DNA from: Bifidobacteriaceae bacterium
Lineage (GTDB): Bacteria > Actinomycetota > Actinomycetes > Actinomycetales > WQXJ01
Assembly: GCA_031267825.1 (NCBI GenBank)
Contig: JAIRYJ010000008.1
Span: 1 to 64,000 of the forward strand
Length of the DNA stretch: 64,000 nt
Direction: 5' to 3'
In this document: positions 56,670 to 64,000 of the stretch, in pieces
Numbering within the stretch: the stretch's first letter is position 1
Layout of the letters: every line of letters starts with the position of its first letter
Notes under the pieces: generated by a model
What the model was told of the DNA's origin: nothing
The model's input: only the letters and a program-made list of their open reading frames with translations
Database searches by the model: none
Made by a program: the position numbers and the translations under genes

Positions 56670-56939
56670 ATGAATCCGGCCACGGAAAGACTCAGCTCGC
56701 CGCATCACCGGGTGCGGGTCTCGACCAACGGCCGGATTGTCTTACCCCAGCCGGTCAGACAGGCGCGGGGCTGGCGAGACGGCGATGAGCTGCTCCTTAT
56801 CGAAACGGCCGAAGGGATGATGATCGGCAAGCCTGCGGAAGTGCTCCACGCCATCCAAGCCCGTTTCCGAGGGCCCACTTCGGTGACTGACGAATTGATC
56901 GCCGAACGCCGCGCCCAAGCCGCCCAGGACGCGGCCTAG
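56670..56939 (+). CDS. AbrB/VapB-type antitoxin
   Basis: This 89-aa protein has a SpoVT/AbrB swapped-hairpin DNA-binding domain (residues ~13-50: HRVRVSTNGRIVLPQPVRQARGWRDGDELLLIE) and a toxin-binding tail (VTDELIAERRAQAAQDAA). It should neutralise the downstream PIN toxin and repress the operon. The final base of its TAG stop is the first base of the toxin GTG start. Confidence 0.88.
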   Translation: MNPATERLSSPHHRVRVSTNGRIVLPQPVRQARGWRDGDELLLIETAEGMMIGKPAEVLHAIQARFRGPTSVTDELIAERRAQAAQDAA

Positions 56940-57319
56940 TGACAGGCGAACACGCCTCCGTGCTGGACGCGTCAGCTGTCATAACCTTGATCTTCGCGGA
57001 GACCGGCCACGAAGCGGTGGCTGAAGTTGTCCTCGCGGGACACGCTGTCATTGGCGCCGCCAACTGGGCTGAGGTAGCCCAGAAGACCAGCCAGAAGGGC
57101 AAGGACTGGCCCGCCGCAAAGGGTTTCCTTCAGGCTCAGGTGCGGGTGGAGCCCGTGACGTTAGCGGACGCCGAGATGGCGGCCGCGTATTGGGCGGACC
57201 ACAAGACACTGTCATTGGGCGACCGGCTTTGTCTGGCCCTCGCGGACCGCCTAGAACTTCCGGCTTTGACGGCGGATTCCGCCTGGGAGGGCATTGGGCG
57301 CGCCAAGCTGATTCGCTGA
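56939..57319 (+). CDS. PIN-domain toxin, VapC type
   Basis: This 126-aa PIN ribonuclease has acidic residues D10 (SVLDASAV), E45 (NWAEV), D95 (LSLGDRLCLALA) and D113 (TADSAW), the expected metal-binding set. VapC toxins cut tRNA or rRNA to stop translation. It starts with GTG overlapping the antitoxin stop. Its own stop codon falls at the edge of the tRNA-Glu-like repeat, as though the cassette were inserted there. Confidence 0.9.
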   Translation: MTGEHASVLDASAVITLIFAETGHEAVAEVVLAGHAVIGAANWAEVAQKTSQKGKDWPAAKGFLQAQVRVEPVTLADAEMAAAYWADHKTLSLGDRLCLALADRLELPALTADSAWEGIGRAKLIR

Positions 57320-57382
57320 CCGAATTCGAACCGGCGCCACCGCCCTGAGAGCCTGACTTGGTGTCCGATGCCGTCCGTTGAC
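57318..57382. repeat. Right flanking repeat with tRNA-Glu 3' copy (att-like)
   Basis: Positions 57331-57382 repeat 56391-56442. The first part, 57318-57351, also matches 57406-57439 inside tRNA-Glu with three differences in 34 bp (GACCG, ATTCGAACCGGCGC, ACCGCC, TGAGAG). That covers the T-arm to the anticodon loop, the region tyrosine recombinases usually use as attachment sites. Confidence 0.8.
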
Positions 57383-57398
57383 AAGCGCTTCCACAAAG

Positions 57399-57471
57399 TA
57401 GCTCCGACCGGATTCGAACCGGCGCTACCGCCTTGAGAGGGCGGCGTGCTAGGCCACTACACAACGGAGCC
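57399..57471 (-). tRNA. tRNA-Glu(CTC)
   Basis: The minus strand reads GGCTCCGTTGTGTAGTGGCC to GGTTCGAATCCGGTCGGAGCTA. The acceptor pairs GGCTCCG/CGGAGCT, the anticodon stem is CCGCC/GGCGG with loop CTCTCAA, giving CTC. No CCA is encoded. A partial copy of its 3' part stands 88 bp away. Confidence 0.96.
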
Positions 57472-57502
57472 ATAATCGCTGGTCAGCTAGGGTCTGACCG
57501 AG

Positions 57503-57574
57503 CTGGGGTACCAGGACTCGAACCTGGACTAAATGAACCAGAATCACTCGTGCTGCCAATTACACCATACCCCA
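57503..57574 (-). tRNA. tRNA-Gln(CTG)
   Basis: The minus strand reads TGGGGTATGGTGTAATTGGC to GGTTCGAGTCCTGGTACCCCAG. The acceptor TGGGGTA/TACCCCA pairs fully and the anticodon loop TTCTGGT gives CTG. It is cotranscribed with tRNA-Glu 31 nt downstream. It is a substrate of the GlnRS encoded at 33.9 kb. Confidence 0.96.
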
Positions 57575-57662
57575 AGGCGATTTTCCGACCCTGGACGGCC
57601 GCTGCCAGCGAAACGCCCACCAGCACCTAAACGTCCATGACCGGCCTGCTACGTTACCTGAG

Positions 57663-59156
57663 CTACCCCAGTTCAGGCAAAAGCCGTAGCCGTTCGATCC
57701 GCCGCAGGCAAGCCTGACCGCCAAGCAGTTCCATAGCCTCAAATAGCGGCGGCGAAGCCCGCCGCCCAGTCACCGCCACCCGCAGCGGCGTGAAAGCGTC
57801 ACGCGGTTTCAGTCCTAAGCCGTCAATCAGCGCCGCGCGCAAAACCTCCGAGATACCCGGCGTGTCCCATCCGTCAAGGCCGCGCAGTGCCGCCGCTGAA
57901 GCGTCCAAGACGCCACCAGCATCAGAACCCAACTGTCCTAAAGCGGCCGGCTCAATCGCCACCGCGTCATCCGCCACGAACAAGAAACCGAGCATCGCCG
58001 GCGCCTCGCCTAACAGTGTCAAACGTTGGCGGACCAGTGGCACAGCGGCACTCAACCGGGTTTGTTCAGCCTCAGTCAGATCATCCCAGCTAGCGGCGCT
58101 CAACAGTTCAAAAGCGTACAAATAGGCCACCAAGCGACGAGCGTATTGATCAGTTGGCAAAGCCCGCAGGTGGGCTGCATTAATCGCTTCAGCTTTCTTC
58201 AGATCAAACCGGGCCGGATTCGGGTTGACATCACTAATCTCAAAAGCTTCAACCAATTCAGCCGCACTGAAAATATCCCGATCTGGGGCGATCGACCAGC
58301 CCAGCAACGCCAAATAGTTGACCATACCTTCGGCTAAGAAACCACGGTCACGGTGATGAAACAAACTCGATTGAGGGTCACGCTTCGATAGTTTCTTGTT
58401 GCCTTCCCCCATAACATAAGGCAGGTGACCGAACCGTGGGACGGCATCGGACAATCCAAGTGAAACCAAAGCCCGATGTAACACGACTTGACGCGGCGTC
58501 GAGGACAACAAATCCTCACCTCGTAAAACGTCTGTGATGCGCATGGTGGCGTCATCAAACGGGTTGGTCAAGGTGTACAACGGAGCCCCGTTGGCCCGCA
58601 CAATAACGAAGTCCGGGACTGATCCGGCTTTGAAAGTGACACTGCCGCGCACCATGTCATCGAAGGTGATGTCCTCGTCCGGCATCCTAAAACGAAGCAC
58701 CGGTCGGCGTCCTTCAGCCCGGTAGGTGGCTAGTTGAGCGGCCGATGTTTGGCGATCAAAACCGTCATATCCCTGCTGGGCGGGCATCCCTCCGGCTAGG
58801 TTGCGGGCTTCTATTTCAGCCGGTGTGCTGAAAGATTCGTAAGCTAAACCGGCCTCAACTAGCTGCCGGGCGGCCTGGGCGTAACGGTCCAGGCGCTCCG
58901 ATTGACGGTATGGCCCATATGGGCCACCCACTTCGACACCTTCATCCCAGTCCAGGCCGAGCCAGTTCAAGGCGTCAAGTAGTTGCAGATAGGACTCTTC
59001 AGAGTCGCGCGCCGCGTCAGTGTCTTCGATCCGGAAAACGAACGTTCCGCCGGTGTGCCGGGCGTAAGCCCAGTTGAACAGCGCGGTTCGGATCATGCCA
59101 ACATGCGGCGTACCAGTTGGTGAGGGACAGAATCGGACGCGGACAGCGGACTTCAT
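57663..59156 (-). CDS. gltX: Glutamate-tRNA ligase
   Basis: This 497-aa class I synthetase charges tRNA-Glu. The HIGH-type motif is [20 protein letters not shown], followed by [16 protein letters not shown], and the KMSKS loop is [14 protein letters not shown]. Its length matches bacterial GluRS. It lies just upstream (in transcription) of tRNA-Gln and tRNA-Glu. Confidence 0.97.
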   Translation of the reverse strand: MKSAVRVRFCPSPTGTPHVGMIRTALFNWAYARHTGGTFVFRIEDTDAARDSEESYLQLLDALNWLGLDWDEGVEVGGPYGPYRQSERLDRYAQAARQLVEAGLAYESFSTPAEIEARNLAGGMPAQQGYDGFDRQTSAAQLATYRAEGRRPVLRFRMPDEDITFDDMVRGSVTFKAGSVPDFVIVRANGAPLYTLTNPFDDATMRITDVLRGEDLLSSTPRQVVLHRALVSLGLSDAVPRFGHLPYVMGEGNKKLSKRDPQSSLFHHRDRGFLAEGMVNYLALLGWSIAPDRDIFSAAELVEAFEISDVNPNPARFDLKKAEAINAAHLRALPTDQYARRLVAYLYAFELLSAASWDDLTEAEQTRLSAAVPLVRQRLTLLGEAPAMLGFLFVADDAVAIEPAALGQLGSDAGGVLDASAAALRGLDGWDTPGISEVLRAALIDGLGLKPRDAFTPLRVAVTGRRASPPLFEAMELLGGQACLRRIERLRLLPELG

Positions 59157-59214
59157 GATCGGTCCAACCTAGCCGGCGGCGGGTTTGGGTGGTTGGCTGG
59201 TTCGCTTCGGCTCA

Positions 59215-60009
59215 TCAGCGCATCACCACCGGGTTGGTGATTGCGCCAAGTCCGCTGACTTCGCAGGTCACACGTTGGCCTGGTTCAGCGGGTGCGGCTC
59301 CCGCTGGGGTTCCAGTCAGGATTATGTCCCCGGGTAGCAGAGTTGTAACGGACGATGCCGTCGCCACGAGTTCAGCTATTCCCAAGACCATGTCACGGGT
59401 TAGCCCGTCTTGGCATGGCTGACCGTCGATCCAGGACCGTACCGCTAGGCCGGTTGACTGGGCGGCTGACTGGTCAGTTAGCAGGTCGAAGCTAGTTTCT
59501 ATCCATGGGCCGAGCGGTGTGAAAGTGTCGCGGCCTTTACCGAAGAAGCCGCGCGGGTCATGTGTCGGATCAGCGAACCGGTAGCCAACATCGTTCGCCA
59601 CGGTGTAACCCAAGATCACTTTGTGGGCGTCACCGAGTGGCACATCTTTAGCTATCCGGCCAATCACTAAAGCCAGTTCGGCTTCAATATAGGCTGGCGC
59701 GCCAACTTCACGGTCCAGCACAATCGGGTCACCTGGGCCGGCCACTGAGGTGTTCGGTTTGAAGAACCAGATAACTTGTGGGTTCGGTTCGGCTGGTGCG
59801 CGGTAGTTGCCGGCCACACCGATCACTTTGGAGCGCGGTATGACTGGGGCTAGCAGCCGGACGTCATCTATTGGATATGTCAGGCCGGTTGGTGTGACTT
59901 CGCTGTAAAACGGGTCACCACCAACCGCATGGATCACTTCTTCGCCTTCTTCGCCTTGGACAACGCCGTAGCTGGGGGTTTCGTCAACTGTGAAACGCGC
60001 GATTCGCAT
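59215..60009 (-). CDS. Fumarylacetoacetate hydrolase family protein
   Basis: This 264-aa enzyme has an N-terminal FAH domain and the catalytic core: IGVAGNYRAP, metal-binding glutamates in AYIEAELALVIG, GYTVANDVGYRF, GKGRDTFTPLGPWI and ILTGTPAGAAP. The family includes C-C bond hydrolases, oxaloacetate decarboxylases and isomerases; this substrate cannot be told. In actinobacteria it often neighbours gltX, as here (58 nt). Confidence 0.9.
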   Translation of the reverse strand: MRIARFTVDETPSYGVVQGEEGEEVIHAVGGDPFYSEVTPTGLTYPIDDVRLLAPVIPRSKVIGVAGNYRAPAEPNPQVIWFFKPNTSVAGPGDPIVLDREVGAPAYIEAELALVIGRIAKDVPLGDAHKVILGYTVANDVGYRFADPTHDPRGFFGKGRDTFTPLGPWIETSFDLLTDQSAAQSTGLAVRSWIDGQPCQDGLTRDMVLGIAELVATASSVTTLLPGDIILTGTPAGAAPAEPGQRVTCEVSGLGAITNPVVMR

Positions 60010-60060
60010 GCCTTCTAGTCTGCCTCACAGCGCGACGCTTGGTGGGGACGCGGAAAACGA

Positions 60061-60103
60061 CCCCAGTGGGGTCAGAACCAGCCACTGGGGTCATTTCCTG
60101 TGG
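60061..60103. repeat. Hairpin-forming repeat left of the 157-bp array
   Basis: CCCCAGTGG-N12-CCACTGGGG is a perfect 9-bp inverted repeat. About 41 bp including CCACTGGGGTCATTT recur at 60587-60628 on the other side of the satellite array. It also lies just upstream of the FAH-family gene. Confidence 0.7.
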
Positions 60104-60147
60104 GCCTGCCTGGCCCCTTCAAACAGGCCTACAACACTGTCAACACC

Positions 60148-60585
60148 CTGACCTGTGGTTTTACCAAACGGCCGCTGGGAGCGCCTCTTCAGGGTGAGGC
60201 CAGGATGACGGTAATCGGTCAAAGTTATCCAAAATGGCTGACTTTGACCGGTTTCCGTAGTGGAAAGTGGGCTGACCGGTGTCGGTGGAATCAGGGCCAG
60301 TCGCCTGACCTGTGGTTTTACCAAACGGCCGCTAGAGGTGGCGCTTCAAGGTGAGGCCAGGATGACGGTAATCGGTCAAAGTTACCCAAAATGGCTGACT
60401 TTGACCGGATTCCGTAGTGGAAAGTAGGCCGACCGGTGTCGGTGGAATCAGGGCCAGTCGCCTGACCTGTGGTTTTACCAAACGGCCGCTAGAGGCGGCG
60501 CTTCAAGGTGAGGCCAGGATGACGGTAATCGGTCAAAGTTACCCAAAATGGCTGACTTTGACCGGATTCCATAGTGCAAAGTGGG
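60148..60585. repeat. Tandem array of 157-bp repeats (2.8 units)
   Basis: Units start at 60148, 60305 and 60462, exactly 157 bp apart; the third is cut at about 60585. Each begins CTGACCTGTGGTTTTACC and contains the inverted repeat CGGTCAAAGT-N15-ACTTTGACCG (60216-60250, 60373-60407, 60530-60564). Units 2 and 3 differ at only a few positions. A diverged single copy is at 26012-26186 in the opposite orientation. Short open frames crossing the array are by-products of the repeat. Confidence 0.9.
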
Positions 60586-60586
60586 T

Positions 60587-60628
60587 GCAGTGGGGTCAAG
60601 ACCAGCCACTGGGGTCATTTTCCGTGGC
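60587..60628. repeat. Hairpin-forming repeat right of the 157-bp array
   Basis: This is the second copy of the ~41-bp flanking repeat (GCAGTGGGGTCAAGACCAGC, then CACTGGGGTCATTTTCCGTG), retaining a CAGTGG/CCACTG stem. The remaining spacer up to 60851 shows no gene; it contains two strong hairpins described separately. Confidence 0.7.
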
Positions 60629-60724
60629 GATATTGAAGACATCTGGTGGGATCCGCCCAGATGTGGCCGGATCCAGTTGGTCGGCCTTAGCCAAAGGCGA
60701 GTCTTGGTTACCGAGTGAAGCCGC

Positions 60725-60754
60725 CTGGGAGCCTGCCGTACAACAGGCTCCCAG
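60725..60754. terminator. Strong 11-bp hairpin
   Basis: CTGGGAGCCTG-N8-CAGGCTCCCAG is a perfect 11-bp stem in the gene-free space downstream of the methyltransferase gene. It lacks a T-run. It may serve as a second-line terminator or a structural barrier. Confidence 0.55.
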
Positions 60755-60831
60755 AGCCATATGCGATGCCCTATTCCCGCGTCTTCGCTGGTGAGAGCTT
60801 CGCACCCACTACCTGCGACTTGGGGAGCCGA

Positions 60832-60849
60832 GGGTGTTGTTCAACACCC
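60832..60849 (-). terminator. Hairpin directly after the methyltransferase stop
   Basis: GGGTGTTG-TT-CAACACCC is a perfect 8-bp stem beginning 2 nt after the stop codon of the minus-strand methyltransferase gene. Its position favours a transcription terminator, though there is no clear U-tract. Confidence 0.6.
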
Positions 60850-60851
60850 GC

Positions 60852-61721
60852 CTAGCACTGGACTATCGCCTCAAGGTGCGGCATAACAAAAGTCGCGCCC
60901 GGCAGCCTGGACCATTCGATTAAACCTTGAGCGGTTGCTCTGAGGAGGGCTGGTTGAGCTACACCGACCTCCTCGGCCCGTTCCATGAATCGCTCATCTA
61001 CCAGCCGTTCGGCCCAACTGGCGGCGATCTGGCTGACTGGCTCCAAACCTGGATAAGTCCAAAGCGAACCACTGATGATTGGTTCTGTTTGGCCTGAAAC
61101 CCCCGGCCCACCAGAACTAGCCGAACCAGCCGAGCCAGCCGTGCGAGCCGGACCAGCCGAACCAGCCAAGCCAGCTAGATTCAACCAGGACAGCAGCCGA
61201 CGTCCGCCGCACAAATCTGTCTGACCGGCCGCCGCCACCGTTAAGAGAGTGTCACGCCAGGTTTCCCAAGCCCGCGATGCCGGGTACCAGAAGGCCGCCC
61301 CAAAGTCTCCTTCCCGCAACGAGATCAGTCCGCCTGGCGCCACCACCCTGGCCGCTTGGCGTAAGGCCGCCACCGGGTCAGTCAGATGATGCAGCACTTG
61401 ATGAATGTGTACCAAGTCAAAACTGCCCGCCGCGAACGGCAGATCGTAAATATCGGCCACCTGATAGCGCAGGTTAGTTGGGCGTGACGGATCATCTTGG
61501 GCGGCTTGGATAGCCTCAGCCGACAAGTCGATGCCCGTAACCTGGCCTGGAGCGACCCGCCGGGCCAGGTCTTTGGTCAGTGCTCCCCCAGCCGAACCAG
61601 CGTCAAGGACTCGTAAACCGGGCCGCAAATATGGCTCCAGATGGGCAGCCGAATTGACCACGTTACGCCCGGCATGGGCTTGAGAAACGGCCTGGCCGTG
61701 GCCGTGCAGGTAATAATCCAT
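60852..61721 (-). CDS. Class I SAM-dependent methyltransferase
   Basis: This 289-aa Methyltransf_11-type enzyme has AdoMet motif I LRVLDAGSAGGALTKDL, acidic motif II TGIDLSAEAI, and post-motifs FDLVHIHQVLHHLTDPVAALRQAARVVAPGGLISLREGD. The sequence resembles UbiE/small-molecule methyltransferases. A low-complexity Gly/Ala/Ser insertion (AGLAGSAGPARTAGSAG) interrupts the C-terminal half at residues ~195-215 and is probably a flexible loop. It is divergent from the DUF3516 helicase, with only 24 nt between starts. The substrate is unknown. Confidence 0.88.
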   Translation of the reverse strand: MDYYLHGHGQAVSQAHAGRNVVNSAAHLEPYLRPGLRVLDAGSAGGALTKDLARRVAPGQVTGIDLSAEAIQAAQDDPSRPTNLRYQVADIYDLPFAAGSFDLVHIHQVLHHLTDPVAALRQAARVVAPGGLISLREGDFGAAFWYPASRAWETWRDTLLTVAAAGQTDLCGGRRLLSWLNLAGLAGSAGPARTAGSAGSASSGGPGVSGQTEPIISGSLWTYPGLEPVSQIAASWAERLVDERFMERAEEVGVAQPALLRATAQGLIEWSRLPGATFVMPHLEAIVQC

Positions 61722-61745
61722 GGCCGTCAGCCTAATCTGGTTAAC

Positions 61746-63854
61746 GTGCTGCCAGAATCGATTCTCGAACCGGACCTGACCGGTCCACCGGCGGCCGCCA
61801 CCGAGGAGGCGCTTTACGCTTTCATTGAATGGGCTGGCGCCGCCGGGCTACCGCCCTACTGGTACCAGGAGGACGCTCTGGTGGCATTAGCGGCCGGCCA
61901 GCATGTCATTTTGGGTACGCCAACAGGTTCTGGCAAGTCTTTGGTGGCGGCTGGCGGGCTCGCCATGGGGCTTGCTCAAGGCCAGCGCACGGTTTACACC
62001 GCACCAGTCAAAGCCCTGGTGAGTGAGAAGTTCTTTGATCTGATGGAACTCTTCGGGCCTAGCCGGGTTGGTTTGATGACAGGTGATGCGGCGGTCAATC
62101 CGGCCGCCCCAGTGATTTGCTGCACAGCTGAGGTTCTAGCTAATCAGGCGCTCCGTCTGGGCCCTGAGACGCCTTACGGCACGGTGGTGATGGACGAGTT
62201 CCACTATTACTCCGATCCGGAGCGTGGCTGGGCTTGGCAAGTGCCGCTCCTGACAATGCCGTCAGCCCAGTTCTTGTTGATGAGCGCCACCTTGGGTGAT
62301 GTCAGGTTCTTTCAGGATGACATTGAACGCCGCACCGGACGGCCAGTCGCCGCCATAGTGGATGCTCCACGGCCGGTGCCTTTGGATTACCGTTACGAGT
62401 TGTTACGCCTGCCAGAACTCATCACCGGGCTGGTTAAAGACGGCTTGACACCGGCTTATGTGGTGCGTTTCACCCAGCGTGAAGCGGTTGAACTAGCTGG
62501 GATTTTGGGGTCCCTGACGATCACCACCCCGGATCAGAGGGCGGCCTTGCGGGACAGTATTGGTGACTTCCGTTTCGGGGCTGGATTTGGCCCGGTCTTG
62601 AGTAAATTACTACGCCACGGTGTCGGCCTGCATCATGCCGGGATGCTGCCAAAATACCGTCGGCTGGTTGAGCGTTTAGCTGGTGAAGGTCTGCTTAGCG
62701 TTATCAGCGGTACAGACACCTTGGGAGTTGGCATCAACATGCCGATCAAAACGGTTGTTCTAACGTCGTTGGTTAAGTTTGATGGCAGGCGGTCGCGGCG
62801 GCTGAACGCTCGCGAGTTTCACCAAATAGCCGGGCGGGCGGGGCGGGCCGGTTTCGACGATGCCGGCCATGTAGTTGTTCAAGCCCCCGAGCATGCCATC
62901 GAACAAGCCCGCGCGGCCGCTAAGACAGCTGCCACCGGACGTAAACCCCGTCCGTCCGTCAGCCGGCCAAAAGGTCAAGTGTCCTGGTCGCAGGACACTT
63001 TCGACAAACTGGTTGGGTCGCCACCGGAGCCGTTAGTTTCCCGGATGCGGGTGACTCACGCCATGATGTTGCAGCTCTTCGCCCGCCCAGACGATCCAAT
63101 CGGGGCGATCTTTGATTTGCTTGAAGACAACCACGAACCGCCACGGCCGCGTAATCAACTGATCCGTTCAGCTTGCCGGATTTATCATTCCTTGCGGGCC
63201 GGTGGTTTTGTTGAACACCAACCCGGCCGGGCCGCTTTAGCTATCGCCCTGCCAGACGATTTCTCTTTGAGTCAGCCGTTGACGCCTTTCGCTTTGGCGG
63301 CCTGTGAACTGTTAGATCCGGCTAGCCCGGATTACGCCTTCGACTTGGTTTCTGTTTTTGAGGCGACCTTGGAGCCGCCCAGGGCGATCCTGGCGGCTCA
63401 AGAGAAAACCGCCAAGACGGTCGCTTTGGCTGAAATGAAAGCCGACGGCTGGGAATACTTGGAACGAATGAACGCGCTTGATCAGGTGACTTACCCTAAA
63501 CCACTGGAAGAGATGCTGACTGAGGCGCTGGCTGTTTACGCCCAAAAGCATCCTTGGGTGGCTCCTTACGAGTTGACCCCTAAATCGATTGTGCGTGAAA
63601 TGTGCCAACAGGATCAGACTTTCAACCAGTTCATTTCACGTTACGGTTTGGCCCGTTCGGAAGGCAGCTTGTTGCGCTATCTGACTGACGCTTGGCACGC
63701 CTTGACGCGATCAGCGCCGGCCGAGGCTCGTCCCGCTTTGGCCGGTATAACGAACTGGTTGGGTGATGTGATTAGCGGTGTTGATTCATCGTTGATGGAC
63801 GAATGGGAGGAGTTGAACTCGCTTGAGCAGGCGCCAAGTCAGCCGGCCGGGTAG
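61746..63854 (+). CDS. DEAD/DEAH-box helicase with DUF3516
   Basis: This ~702-aa superfamily 2 helicase has Walker A GTPTGSGKS (residues 57-65), Walker B MDEFHYYSDPERGWAW, motif III SATLGD, motif V GTDTLGVGINMPIKTVV and motif VI FHQIAGRAGRAGFD. The DUF3516 domain forms the C-terminal half. This Ski2/DOB1-like actinobacterial helicase is probably RNA-directed. I chose the GTG at 61746 (VLPESILEPDL); the longer frame from 61641 would overlap the divergent methyltransferase gene. Confidence 0.9.
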   Translation: MLPESILEPDLTGPPAAATEEALYAFIEWAGAAGLPPYWYQEDALVALAAGQHVILGTPTGSGKSLVAAGGLAMGLAQGQRTVYTAPVKALVSEKFFDLMELFGPSRVGLMTGDAAVNPAAPVICCTAEVLANQALRLGPETPYGTVVMDEFHYYSDPERGWAWQVPLLTMPSAQFLLMSATLGDVRFFQDDIERRTGRPVAAIVDAPRPVPLDYRYELLRLPELITGLVKDGLTPAYVVRFTQREAVELAGILGSLTITTPDQRAALRDSIGDFRFGAGFGPVLSKLLRHGVGLHHAGMLPKYRRLVERLAGEGLLSVISGTDTLGVGINMPIKTVVLTSLVKFDGRRSRRLNAREFHQIAGRAGRAGFDDAGHVVVQAPEHAIEQARAAAKTAATGRKPRPSVSRPKGQVSWSQDTFDKLVGSPPEPLVSRMRVTHAMMLQLFARPDDPIGAIFDLLEDNHEPPRPRNQLIRSACRIYHSLRAGGFVEHQPGRAALAIALPDDFSLSQPLTPFALAACELLDPASPDYAFDLVSVFEATLEPPRAILAAQEKTAKTVALAEMKADGWEYLERMNALDQVTYPKPLEEMLTEALAVYAQKHPWVAPYELTPKSIVREMCQQDQTFNQFISRYGLARSEGSLLRYLTDAWHALTRSAPAEARPALAGITNWLGDVISGVDSSLMDEWEELNSLEQAPSQPAG

Positions 63855-64000
63855 CCCGAGCCGCAACCAACCAAGCGGCGGTGAACCAAACCCTGGGGAC
63901 GGAAACGTCCACCCGAGTAACCCGAGCCGCAAACAGCCCGCCAGCCACAAACCGACCCGCCAAGCTGGGACCCCGGCTCTGCGGGTTCTAGCCGAATCTG
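63855..64000. other. Terminal spacer, no gene
   Basis: The last ~145 bases follow the helicase stop. They contain two copies of ACCCGAGCCGCAA-like sequence (around 63854 and 63919) and no supported coding region or RNA. Confidence 0.5.

Noticed and set aside
60100-60800. Proteins encoded across the 157-bp repeats
   Set aside because: Several open frames share the same peptide, but this simply follows from the tandem DNA repeat; the frames lack ribosome sites and end at arbitrary places.

Overview
The window comes from a high-GC actinobacterium. The first ~113 bases are the 5' end of a 16S rRNA gene on the minus strand with actinobacterial signatures. Housekeeping order and composition (rho-rpmE-prfA-argH, argS-lysA-hom-thrB, a DUF3516 helicase) agree. 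I cannot fix the genus; the sugar-uptake and mannan-related enzymes would suit a gut or plant-polymer-associated organism.

Layout. 1-0.37 kb: rRNA start with its promoter. 0.37-1.26 kb: an internally deleted IS remnant with matching inverted ends. 1.45-3.8 kb: a compact type II restriction-modification locus (Vsr nickase, C5-cytosine methyltransferase, Eco29kI-type GIY-YIG endonuclease), followed by a zinc-ribbon/DUF4190 membrane protein and a stray duplicate of the methyltransferase 3' end. 4.9-22.9 kb: a long minus-strand core block: glycine cleavage (gcvT-gcvH-gcvP), tyrS, a TauE/SafE permease, argH, prfA, rpmE, rho, a HAD phosphatase, thrB, hom, lysA, argS. 23.2-26.5 kb: a FadR-type regulator, two tiny membrane proteins, a GT-C-like membrane protein and tRNA-Arg(CCG). 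26.5-43.7 kb: carbohydrate genes: GH36 alpha-galactosidase, MFS carrier and carboxylesterase with a divergent TetR regulator; glnS; ROK regulator; a LacI-like sensor without DNA-binding domain; a sugar ABC importer; and a GH2 beta-mannosidase. Together these could take up and cleave galactomannan-type oligosaccharides (inference).

44.2-55.8 kb is a minus-strand defence island: SNF2-type helicase with DUF3883, DUF3800 protein, DUF1156 DNA methyltransferase, DUF499 ATPase with an N-terminal HEPN domain, and a DUF3644 protein. Between the DUF3800 and methyltransferase genes lies a tandem array of ~102-bp units that fold into paired hairpins, with compensatory changes between units. The island's edges hold broken genes (DUF4143 ATPase fragments, a nucleotidyltransferase fragment) and related repeats.

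At 56.4-57.4 kb an AbrB/PIN toxin-antitoxin pair sits between 52-bp direct repeats. The distal repeat carries a copy of the 3' part of the neighbouring tRNA-Glu gene, so the pair looks like a small integrated cassette. 57.4-64 kb returns to core genes: tRNA-Glu, tRNA-Gln, gltX, an FAH-family hydrolase, a methyltransferase and a DUF3516 helicase, interrupted by an array of 157-bp satellite repeats. A 14-base hyphenated palindrome, GGACGATGCCGTCC, and its close variants recur throughout the window far more often than chance predicts.
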